DNA from: Diadema setosum
Taxonomy: Eukaryota; Echinodermata; Echinoidea; Diadematoida; Diadematidae
Direction: 5' to 3'
DNA length: 64,000 bases
NCBI RefSeq assembly: GCF_964275005.1
Contig: NC_092695.1
Location: 8,027,832 to 8,091,831 of the forward strand
The notes beneath the pieces were generated by a model that was given only the letters and a program-made list of their open reading frames with translations, had not been told where the DNA came from and did no database searches. The first letter of the stretch is position 1. Each line of letters opens with the position of its first letter. The translations under genes were made by a program, and so were the position numbers. Positions 1 to 10,241 of the stretch are shown one piece after another.

Positions 1-1014
1 ACACTGCATTTCACAATGAAGATTTTTCTTTCTTTCAGAATGGTCTACGAGGTACAGATTTGCGTAAAAAGGACCACAACCTTCCAAATTCCCTGTCGCA
101 TATTTTTTAAGAACCGATGCACAAAACACGATGAGATTTTCGGAACAAAATAAAGAACGTATTTTACATCCCTTCTGGCGCAACGATCATACATTGTATA
201 AGATTACAGCCGAAATGATTCATGAAATCATCGCATTCCCGCTGAGCACCAACAGCGTAAAATACATCGGAAGTGACGGTAAACAATGCATGTATGTTAC
301 TCTATTTGCGCTGCTGATGTTTAGAAAAACTTAACAAACGCATTGTATACAATCTGATTTTGTTCATTGTCATTTCACACTGTATTTTATAAACGAAAAA
401 TATTCTTTCAGAATGGTTCAATACAAGAGGAAGAGATAGGTGTAGAAAGAATCACGAATGTAATATAGGCCTACTTGTCACGAACATAATGTGCAACATA
501 CATTTTGCGAAGAGATTTTCGGAAGAAAAATAAAGAATTAACGCATTTCAACCCCTACTTTCTTCGTCCTTTTTTATCAATTCACAAATAATTTCCCTTT
601 ATTCTCTCGATAATAATGATCCATAATCGTGTCATAACAACGCAAAGGATGTTCTTCAGTTTGATTGATGGGTATATGACGTCATGCTTATGTTTTTCTT
701 TGTTCATGATGCGTACGGTTATAACGAGGTACCGGTTATAACGAGGTAATGTCGCCGTTCCCACAGACCTCGTTATAACAGGGTTTCACTGTACAATGCA
801 TTTATTTTGTCAATTGTAGTCCTGTCCCCTGGGAGCCTGGGATTGACCAGGACTTGCATCCAAGTTAGTTCGGGATTTTAACATTTTTTTTTTTCAATTT
901 TTTCTTCAAAATGGTGAAATCACCATTGGTGTCTTGTCAACCACTATCACTGTTTTCAGCAGGGCAATAGAAACTCCAAACTGAAAGGCAGCAGGTGCCT
1001 CTCAAAACACTCAC
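1..1014. other. Gene-poor left edge with a diverged direct repeat
   Basis: No coding exon is recognisable, although the last NDPK exon must lie further left. Two diverged copies of one segment sit about 375 bp apart: both contain ttctttcagaatggt (about 31-45 and 404-418) and a later gagattttcggaa (131 and 510) followed by an A-rich AATAAAGAA. At 710-794 there is a remnant with cggttataacgaggt repeats ending in gtttcactgta, which resembles the TA-flanked CAGTG...TTATAACG element family seen intact at 21108-21661. Confidence 0.4.
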
Positions 1015-4000
1015 CGGATCAGTTTCGCCAAGCATTGCACGTCCCTGCTTCACAACATCCTTTCCTTCCCATACCTAGCAGGTACAACAGAATTAGGATA
1101 ACAACATGTTACTTGTTTACATCAATGAAACACACGTCATTATGCCTAAAATCTGCTGCTGACTTAATGCCCATTTAATTAAAATAATAAAAATAACAAA
1201 ATAAATAAATAAATAAAGCACCAGCACTTGTGGCTCAACTCTGTTAAACTATAGTGTATATAATATTTTCTTGGATGACACAATTATATAAAGCCTAATG
1301 ATAAAGACTCATCAATTAATAACATCATTCTGGTAGCATTTCCCACATTACAGTTTGAGTGGAATTTAAGAAATTTCATTTACCAGTAGCTGCCTACTCA
1401 ATGTTGTTCTGACAACATGTTCAAGTTCATATCAGAGTAGGGTAGAAAAGAAAGCAAAAGGGGGGAAAAAAAAGTCTTGCAGGTTACTGTTTCAAACTAC
1501 AAACAGTTACAATTACAAATTAAATAACGAAATACTGAACAGGTTTTATTAACCTGCCTACAGTGCACAAATTTCAGAAAAGAAGAAAAAGAGTGCACCA
1601 TAACATGACCGAGTATGAGCGGTGTATCAAAATTCTGTATATGTAGTAGATAAAGCTGCCACCAAGAAGGAAAAAAAAAAAAATGAAAGCACGACAAACT
1701 GATGACTACTTCCTTTCTGGTAGTGGTACAGTGTAATTATAAGTTTGCCTTACCGTTGCAAACACTGGTCCACTGGAGATGAACTTGATAAGACCAGGAA
1801 AGAATGGCTTGTCCTTCAGATCTCCGTAGTGTTGGTTCAAGAGAGCCTCATCTGCCTGTTAAGATAAATGACATGAACAAATAATTTTGCTGTTATTCCT
1901 TAGACAGAAGATACCCTTTTGCTGGGTCAAAGCTACGTACTTGTTCATGTAAGATGTAGAACATGGCAAAATTTCAACCTTTGTTTTTTTGGGGGGTGAT
2001 GTGGTTAGGGGAGGCTGTAAAGAGTTGTTGCTATATAATTTAACAAAAACAAGTCTTTTTTGTTTGGTTTTGTTTTGCCTTTTAATCTGAGAACCGTGAG
2101 AATAGGCCCTGAAATTCCCAGCTCATTGCATATTATATAATGGTCTATAGTGTGCATCGCGAGCACTCAAAAGTGAACCAAAGTGAACCGTACTGTGCTG
2201 TGCTACTACAATGTATTTGGACTTTTGGAGCTTTCTAGCACTCTGTTGAGAAAGCATACCTCATCAGTCACAAGTTATTTTTACACATTACAGGGGGTCA
2301 CAAATTTTGCAGCAAGGGGGTCATCAGACAAAAGATCTGTCTGTCTGGAGGAGTCTTTTATCTATCATTTCTTTTTTTACTTTTCTGGCCCTCCTCCATA
2401 GGAGGGGATTCTGTGAGGCCAGACGTAGTCTCTGCGGAACAATCCCCAACAACAGGAAAGAGTCCTACTAACATTAAAGACCGACCTTTCGTTCAACTGC
2501 CTGCATAATTTGGTTCCTGTATCGCTACCTAGACCCTATCCTGTATTGTAAACTGATAAGCCTTGGTCCTAACCGCACCAGTGACCCCAACCCGCACATG
2601 CGTACCGAGCCGGGGTCACATGGCAGCCCTATGGCTATCGAAGAACCGCCTCATACGGCTTAGCATTTTGGTGACCAGAGACCAAAATACAGGGTTTTAC
2701 ACTGAAATTCGTAGCCATACTGTTAGATAAGATACTTACAATCAGAGCCGCAGAAATCGATTTACAATATGATCTGTTTTGAGAGCCCAGTGAAGGATTT
2801 TATCCGAGGTTTCAGTCCCTCCACACTTCGTATCGTAGAACAACTTACATACACAATTGTACATACACATCTCATGTGCTAACAGCCTTGCTGTCGATCA
2901 GGTATGGATAAAACATAGCACATATTAAAGGGGATGGCTAGTAACCGATCAGTGGGAATCAGTGGGAATGCTGAGGGATGATTGTTCTAATCCTTGTGGG
3001 ATTCATTTAAGAGTACATTATATATCTACTGTTGTGTGAAAATTATTTGCTTCAGAACGGTCTCATATTCAAGTATTCGAGAATGTGCAAATTAATGCCT
3101 CGTCACTGACCAGGCACGCTAACCTGGAAACATTAAACTGCACATTACTTGAATATGAGACCATTCTGGAGCAAATGATTTTCACACAACAATAGATATA
3201 TATTAAATGTACTCTCAAGGCACTCTTAAATGAATCCCACAAGGATTGGAACAATCATCTTCCAGCATTTCCACTGATTCCCACTGATCAGTTACTAGCC
3301 ATTCCCTTTAATACACAATGTATGCATACACGTATGTGGAAAAAACAAAAAAAGGACGGCTAGCTGAGTACCGAAATGAATGTTAATTCGCGCATGCACA
3401 GATCATTTTAATTCACATGATCTGTTCAAAATGGTGATTCGCATCTTTCGGAGATGGTCTCAAAGATGACGATAAATCTTGTTTTCAGAGGTAATGCCAT
3501 GGTGAGGGATAGGTGAGGGATACATACATGTAGTTGCATAGGAGTATAATATTTCAACAATATGGCATTGGGCCTATACATGTGACTTTTCATTGCGAAT
3601 CCTAAGTGTCGTTTTGAACGACGACTTGTTTCTTGAATTGCAAGCATCGCGGTGCATTTGACTCCTTCACTAAATTGCATACAAGTCGTCGGGGCGCTGT
3701 TATGTTACTGCCTACTGGTTACTGCGCCCCGCATCGGGGTTACCATGGTGCTTGCTTTTACTTGCGCCTTCCACACACTTTTTATTCTAATAACACAAGT
3801 AACTGCCCAAAGTAACGTTAACAATTATTATCAGTTATGTAAACAATGTTATCCAAACGTTGCTGTCGGCTAGTCGAGCTACATGTACTGTAACTTGTTA
3901 GATAGTCATTGATAGTAGAGGCAAGGGCACTAACTCGTTAGCTAGCTAGACACTGTGTGTACTCAGTAGGCCCAAGCCTAGCCCCGGAGACCGCGCCGCC

Positions 4001-5232
4001 AGGCGCGGTCCTGGCGGCTTCCCCGCAGTTTCGCTTATGTGAGTAACGAATAGTTCCCCTATTGCCACATGCGGCGACTTCACAAATAAACAATAACTAA
4101 ATTTCGATAATGAACACAGTAACAATCAAAATTGAAGTATAGATTACTTCATTGGCTTGGTTCTTCTCACCAATTCATCTGGAAACTGCAAAATTTTCCA
4201 CTGCAAAATTTTTGCCCCAGTAGGTGTACTAGTACTAGTAGTAGGAGAGCCTTTTAAACGTGTATCCATTTGCACGCATCTACGCATGTAGCAAGTAATA
4301 CGTAGCCTTTTGTCAAGGCCCTCTCGCTGTATGGTGTGGAGAGCCCAGCCGAGTGGGGTAGTGCTGTGCGCTCGGATGGACTGGCTTCGCTCGTCCGTTC
4401 GCTCTTCCGTTACAGCGAGAGGGCCTTGACAAAAGGCTAGCAATACTGTGCGTTTGTGCAAGTGATTGTGAATTCTGTGAACATCGCATCGGTGAGCTGC
4501 TTATAAGACATTTTGTGCATCACAAGCAATGAAATGCATCAAACAGTCGCCGATGATAGTCATTTAGGTTTCATCGACCCATGTAAATATTCCTAGTAGT
4601 TTCTGTTGAAAAATTAAGGAAATATAGCGCCGCAAAGGCACCCATTTGTTCAACATGAAGATCTGAATGGGAGCACGGCGCAGCCGCCACACTGCGTGTG
4701 GCGGCTGTCGCAGTTAGCCCAAGCCTTGCGCTGCACACGCACTCCCAGGCCCACCCACAGCCCACACCACAGCTGATCTTTCAGAATGAATGGGCATAAA
4801 TTACTCTTCAACTTCCCACACATATTACTGGCAGATAGATCTACATGTATCATGATCATCATTCATAGCATCATCAACTGACAGCATGGTACCATGGCAT
4901 GGGTACGTGGCTCGAGTAAAATAATTCAGATACGATACTCTATGTACTGGGAATGAGCTGTAAAAGCAAAAAAGGGATTGATTTTAATACTTCTACAAGA
5001 CATGACCATGTGAACATTGCAATGGTGAACTTTGGTCATAGCATGTGAACAACATGGTGAACGGATGTACCAAATTACTATCAGGAATCCAGGATTGCTA
5101 ATTTAATACCTTCATGAATTTTGCAGCAACCATCTTATATCCGCGCTGTTCAAAACGCTTGACGATATCTGCGATGAGTCCCCTCTGGACTCCATCAGGC
5201 TTTACCATGATAAAAGTACGCTCTGCCGCCAT
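1015..5232 (-). CDS. NME2: Nucleoside diphosphate kinase, group I (5' three exons; 3' end outside window)
   Basis: NDPK transfers the gamma-phosphate from ATP to other nucleoside diphosphates through a phosphohistidine and works as a cytosolic hexamer in animals. Three exons read on the minus strand: 5110-5232 (residues 1-41, starting [18 protein letters not shown], the family's N-terminal signature), 1754-1855 (residues 42-75, ending GPVFAT) and 1015-1074 (residues 76-95, [20 protein letters not shown]). All junctions have GT-AG borders and stay in frame, and the breaks match animal NME1/NME2 genes. The catalytic His region (usually near residue 118) is in an exon left of base 1. An in-frame ATG lies further upstream, but the start at 5232 aligns with the conserved family start. 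The NME symbol is by family; NME1, NME2 and other group I members cannot be separated here. Confidence 0.93.
2929..3307. mobile_element. Fold-back MITE with TTAA flanks, in NDPK intron 1
   Basis: The two halves are near-perfect reverse complements: the left arm starts AGGGGATGGCTAGTAAC and the right arm ends GTTACTAGCCATTCCCT. The arms run about 170 bp each around a centre near 3110. TTAA lies on both sides (2925-2928 and 3308-3311), the target duplication typical of piggyBac-type elements. There is no coding capacity, so it is a non-autonomous palindrome. Confidence 0.8.
4303..4439. repeat. Perfect 28 bp inverted repeat
   Basis: The arm at 4303-4330 is exactly complementary to 4412-4439 (tagccttttgtcaaggccct / agggccttgacaaaaggcta at the outer ends), with about 80 bp between them. 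It is probably a small fold-back transposon inside NDPK intron 1. No clear target duplication was identified. Confidence 0.6.
4681..4707. repeat. Perfect 12 bp hairpin
   Basis: cagccgccacac is followed by a three-base loop and its exact complement gtgtggcggctg, in a short GC-rich island in NDPK intron 1. No function is assigned. Confidence 0.5.
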
Positions 5233-5316
5233 TGTGTCGTTTATCAATGCAGAAAATGCAGAAAATACAGAGAGCAGAGTGCAGACCATGTGGGATACAC
5301 GAAGCGCTCGTTGCAA

Positions 5317-5636
5317 AGAGACTTTCTTATCGCTGTACCTCCAGCTCTATTCACAAGCCCATTCAGCTACTACCGGCACACACACGCAAAGTAAAGCACG
5401 GTGAAATTTTCATAAATGCGTGCATATAACTGTAAAGGTGTGCCATGTGCATACGTTTGTGTGCATGTAGCGCATACGCGGAGGGAGCGGACGATCGAGA
5501 GCTAGCTACGGAAAAGTTGCACAATGACGAGCGCACAATCACGTTCGTAAAAGCTGGACATCCACGCGGAGCAAACAAACACCAATTTCCGTACCTGGCC
5601 ACGTGTTACAATGGCAGCCAGACACCTCTACATCTC
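5317..5636. promoter_or_regulatory. Upstream flank of the NDPK gene
   Basis: No exon is visible. This is the 5' side of NDPK exon 1, so the promoter should be here or slightly further right. It is somewhat richer in CpG than the surrounding DNA around 5460-5600. No TATA box or initiator could be assigned with confidence. Confidence 0.3.
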
Positions 5637-5945
5637 AAAGGGACTGTACAGTATACCTGCTGAGGTGGGGATTCATGATTTGAACATTCCTAGTCTCAGT
5701 GAGATAATGAGAAACCTCTTATGAAATATGAAAGAGCATGTAATTTTAAGAAGGATTCAATGTTTATAATTATCTGATGAAAATTGGTTTTCAAATGGCT
5801 GAGATATCAAAAAAAAAAGTGATAATAATAAAAGACTACAGGCCACGCCTTTTATTAGGATCTCTTTGTTTCACCTTGTTTTTGGATACCTCAGCATTTC
5901 ACAACCGATTTTCATCAGAGTGACGTTAGAAAGCAGTGCATGTAA
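5637..5945 (+). mobile_element. Truncated copy of the AGGGACTGTACAGT MITE family
   Basis: It begins AAAGGGACTGTACAGTATAC and follows the complete copies at 49011-49396 and 42441-42836 through the gaaacctctta, gaaaattggttttcaaatgg and ccgattttcatca segments. It stops before the right terminal repeat. The TTAA at its left end is not preserved. Confidence 0.65.
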
Positions 5946-5964
5946 TGCCTGCAAAGTGTAACCA

Positions 5965-8050
5965 AGGAGCACGGGCGTAGCCGGGGGGGGGGGGGGGGGG
6001 CGATGGGGGCGGTCGCCCCCCCCCCCCCTAAGATTTGGACCGGGAATTTGGGAGGCGAAAAAAAAAAAATGCGTGTATACTGTATGCATGCACATGAAGC
6101 GGGTCTCCTTTGCAACCTTTCATCAAATAAGATATTTTTTTGAATATTTCACTCAAAGTGTGCACCAGATCGTTGAATTTCAATTCAAAATATGCAAAAT
6201 CTCTCCCCTCCCCCTCTGTGCCTCTTTCCCTAGCTTAATACACTTTTTAGATTTACACACACAACAAAAAATTATGAATAATTCTGAGTGCACAAGACTT
6301 ATCACTTATATTCCGAAAACTCAAGGTTCCCTCATGTATAAGGGGAATTTCCCCTTCTAATCGACCCTTTCCTCCCTCAGTCCCCCCCCCCCCAATCCGT
6401 TTTTTTTTTCCTTTGGTGATTTCCCAACAATGTTGATTCCATCAAATATGCGTAAACGAGATATCTCAATTTCAACCTTAAAAAGGCAAAAGCTCCATCG
6501 GAAGGGAAGGGTGGAGATAACACTCACCCACGCCTTCTCCCTTCTCGCCCGCCCCCCCCCCCTTCCGCCATGCATAGAAGTAGACTGTGGCTATACCCAG
6601 ATCGCTTTATTTCAATTCTAAAAACGCAAAAGCTCCGCGAGCGCGAGGGGGAATCCCCCTTCCCCTAAGCTCTACCTCACTATACTTTATACATACACAC
6701 AGATGGTGCACATTCGGAACAAAAGCTAAATTCCGTGATTTTAACACTTATGAAAAAGTATTGCACCAAAAATTTGCACCAGATCGCTGAATTTCAGGTC
6801 TGAAAACGCAAAATCACCTTCGTGTGGGAGGGGATATGCCCCTATCTACACCCTCGTGTGCATGCTTTTTCTGTTTGATTGCTGAACTGCAGACAGCGTT
6901 CGTGATATTCAGTGTAAGAATTAATACAACAAGATTATTTAAATGATACCATTTTATAGGCAAATTGTTCAATAATAATCTACACTAAAATATACTGCAA
7001 CCTTAAACAAGTGGGACTGTTTCAACTCGTTAAAACACGCAAAAACATGCATCAAATTGCACCATTTGCGACATCAAAATGCAAAAAGTTCTCACCGCGG
7101 GAGGGGGACACCCCCCTCCCACACTCTCCCCTCCCCCTCGGCTCGGTCGGGTTCAGTTGCGTTCATGATATTCAGTGAAAAGAATTAATACAAGAAGTGT
7201 ATTTGAATTATACCATTTTATAGGCAAATTGTTCAATAATAATCTACACTCAAATATACTGCTATTCCTTAAACAAGTGGGACTGTTTCACGTCGATAAA
7301 ACGCGCAAAAACATGCATCAAATTGCACCATTTGCAACATCAAAATGCAAAAAGTTCTTACCGTGGGAGGGGGGACACCCCCCTACCACACCCTCCCTCC
7401 CCCTCGCTCGCTCCGCTCGCTCGGGTTCAGTCGCGTTCATGATATTCATTGAGAAGAATTAATACAAGAAGTGTATTTAAATGATACCATTTTATAGGCA
7501 AATTGTTCAATGATAATCTACACTCAAATATACTGCTATACCTTAAACAAGTGGGACTGTTTCACGTCGATAAAACGCGCAAAAACATGCATCAAATTGC
7601 ACCATTTGCAACATCAAAATGCAAAAAGTTCTTACTGTGGGAGGGGGGACACCCCCCCCCCCTCCCACACCCTCCCGTCCCCCCTCGCTCGCTCCGCTCG
7701 CTCGGGTTCAGTCGCGTTCATGATATTCAGTGAGAAGAATTAATACAAGAAGTGTATTTAAATGGTACCATTTTATAGGCAAATTGTTCAATAATAATCT
7801 ACACTCAAATATACTGCTACCTTAAACAAGTGGGACTGTTTCACGTCGATAAAACGTGCAAAAACATGCATCAAATTGCACCATTTACAACATCAAAATG
7901 CACAAAGTTCTTACCGTGGGAGGGGGGACACCCCCCTCCCACACCCTCCCCCCCCCCTCGCTCGCTCCGCTCGCTCAGGCTCCCTCGCTTCGCTCCCTCG
8001 CAGACTAACCGCCCCCCCCCTTTAGATGACATCCTGGCTACGCCGTTGCC
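5965..8050. mobile_element. Non-autonomous element with ~280 bp tandem core repeats
   Basis: It starts with gggcgtagccggg (about 5971) and ends with cctggctacgcc (about 8034-8045), which are inverted versions of one another. The interior has three or four close tandem units of about 280 bp at roughly 6930-7180, 7185-7460, 7460-7740 and 7740-8010. Each runs from gaattaatacaag through aaaacatgcatcaaattgca to a C-rich end with ctcgctcgctccgctcgctc. More degraded units lie at 6400-6900. Short overlapping ORFs here share CKKF and GGHPP because they read the repeat; they are not genes. Confidence 0.65.
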
Positions 8051-8339
8051 AAGGAGGTATGAGAGAACATACCTCCTTGGTGTAACCGTGGATATTTTTG
8101 ATAGCGTTTATGCAACATGCATGTAAATGGGTCAGTTATCTTGTTCCTTCCCATGAATTCTTATGTGAACAACTTGGTCATAGAAAGATGAAAATGTGCA
8201 TCTTTTTTTGATATTTCGTACGGGGGAGGGGGGAACAAAGGGGGAGCTACTCAATGGGCCACATGAGGGGGCTTTTTACAATGTTGATAGAATTGAATTT
8301 CAGCGATGTGGTCCCAAAAGTAAGAAAAGACAGTTTTCT

Positions 8340-8356
8340 GGAGGATCGAGAGCCCT

Positions 8357-8388
<32 letters not shown>

Positions 8389-9110
8389 TGATTAGGCCTA
8401 AAGGTTTCATGACATACAAATGCATGCATGTTAATTTGTGTTGATTCATGATACCCTCAACATCACTTTCGCCGTGAAACAAATATCTTGAAACATTCCA
8501 TATCTCTTTAAATAATGTTTCTCCTTTTTTTCTTCAGATTACTTGGATACACTCATAAACAAACAAACAAACAAACAAACAAACAAACAAACAAACAAAC
8601 AAACGAACAAACCTCCAAACCAAGATCCTGGTCAGTGACCTCATCTGTCAATCATTGCTAAAGTACTAATATGATTACGAATGCACCCTCCCCGAGAACG
8701 AGCATAACTTACATGTTTCCTTGCCATTTCTTTTGTTATTCACATTAATATCACAGAAACATGCAAGTTATGCTGAGGGGAAGGTGCATTCCAATATGTC
8801 TTTTGTCAGTACTACCGTAGTACTTTCGCAATCATGATTGCCTTGAGGTCACGATCAGAATCTTGGTTTGCAAGGTGTGTGTTTGTTTGTTTGTTTGTTT
8901 GGGTTTTTTTTTTTGGGGGGGGGTATATCCAAGTAATCTGCAGAAAAAAAGAAGAAAAATCATTCAAAAATATATGGATTTTTCTAGATATTCGTTTCAC
9001 CGTAAAAGTGATGTTGAGGGTATCATGAATCATTTAACACAAATCAACATGCATTTGTATGTCATTTTAAAAAAAAAACCCCAAAAACAAACAAACAAAC
9101 AATAACTCCT
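8340..9110. mobile_element. Diverged fold-back element, arms of ~330 bp
   Basis: The left arm (about 8395-8720) and right arm (about 8745-9075) are imperfect reverse complements centred near 8735. Matching segments include the tcatgataccctcaacatcac / gtgatgttgagggtatcatg and cagattacttggata / tatccaagtaatctg pairs. The left arm carries an (AAAC)n run at 8560-8605. The right arm carries the complementary (GTTT)n plus an inserted T-run and G-run at 8904-8923. Confidence 0.65.
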
Positions 9111-9792
9111 CCGGACAGACGGATGTTGGGTATTGCATGCCATGTGCTTTTGTGGTCGTGTCGTGATAGATGCGTGCGTTTATATTTATACAGTACATCC
9201 CTATGTACTTACAAAGGCGTTTCATTCATCTCTCAAGTGTTAGTTACACATTTTTTTTTGTCACTGATACATTGTTCTAAACTTTTGAATAATAAATACG
9301 GAATCTACATTCGGCTTTTGCTCTGAGGCTCCTATATAGTTTCTTCATATTATAACATATTTATTTGCTTTTATTTTATTTGTTTATTTTCATCACATTT
9401 TGACAGTCTTGTGTTGTTCAAAGTTCTATTCTATTTTAATGAAATCAATGGAATGTATCATTGTGTGAAGTGTAGAATACAGAATTAACACAATGAATAC
9501 ACCCAACTTAAAAAAAAAGAATAAAAAATGTAAAGTTACCCATTGGACTAGTGCCAACGGTAATGAGGGTTATCATTAAAATACGTTCTTTGGCACGTTG
9601 CCAAAAAGTGGAACTTTGCACATTTTGGGGGGTGCGTATACGAACCCGACGCACCCGCCCCAACTGCCAGTAATCATAGTCCCCTCCTCATCATGGTAAG
9701 GAGGTCCCAATTTTCTTCTTCTTCTTCTTCTTATTTTGCAGATGATGAGGTGGATGCTGAGCTGGAGGCGAGGGCGTTGAAGACGGTTGGGG

Positions 9793-10001
9793 GTACCCTA
9801 GTTTGCAGGCACAAACCCTTGTTGGTCGTATAGGAGTCTGCATGCGCCAAGACTAATACACGCACCACTACACTGCAGCCTCTCACATGGGAGAAGCTTC
9901 AACACAGGGCCTATGGGACAGTGCCAAAGTGGTGCATGTAGTAGTCTTTGCGCAGACTCCTTTACGACCAACAAGGGTTTGTGCCTGCAAACTAGGGGTA
10001 C
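9793..10001. repeat. Inverted repeat with ~49 bp arms
   Basis: The arms at 9793-9841 and 9952-10001 are complementary over about 49 positions with one inserted base and very few mismatches (gtaccctagtttgcaggcac / gtgcctgcaaactaggggta). The spacer is about 110 bp. It is likely a fold-back element just upstream of UFM1. No function is assigned. Confidence 0.6.
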
Positions 10002-10030
10002 CCCGGGTGGGTAGGTCTGGGTGGTGAGGT

Positions 10031-10079
10031 GGGGTGGTGGTGGTGGTGGTGGTGGTGGTGGTGGTGGGGGGGGGGGGGG
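10031..10079 (+). repeat. (GGT)n microsatellite ending in poly-G
   Basis: About twelve GGT units run into a G tract. The complementary strand gives a long open frame of threonine and proline that has no biological support. Confidence 0.9.
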
Positions 10080-10179
10080 CGTTGCAGCAGCAGGTGGTGG
10101 GGTGGTGGACCGGGTGGTGGTGGTGGTGGTGGTACGTGGGGGTGGGGAAAACGCACACGTGTACGTACGTACGCCTAGC

Positions 10180-10241
10180 TAGCTCACCACCGCGCGCGCC
10201 TATCACAGGTTGCCCTTCGTAGTGGAGTAGAGAACTGCAAC
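10180..10241 (+). promoter_or_regulatory. Putative UFM1 5' leader
   Basis: A CpG-rich stretch containing ccaccgcgcgcgcc lies immediately before the start codon and contrasts with the AT-rich surroundings. It is inferred to be leader or core promoter from position and composition only. Confidence 0.35.

Noticed and set aside
7175-8126. Series of similar proteins with CKKF and GGHPP motifs
   Set aside because: The similarity comes from ~280 bp DNA tandem repeats; frames differ between units and no start or splice structure is shared.
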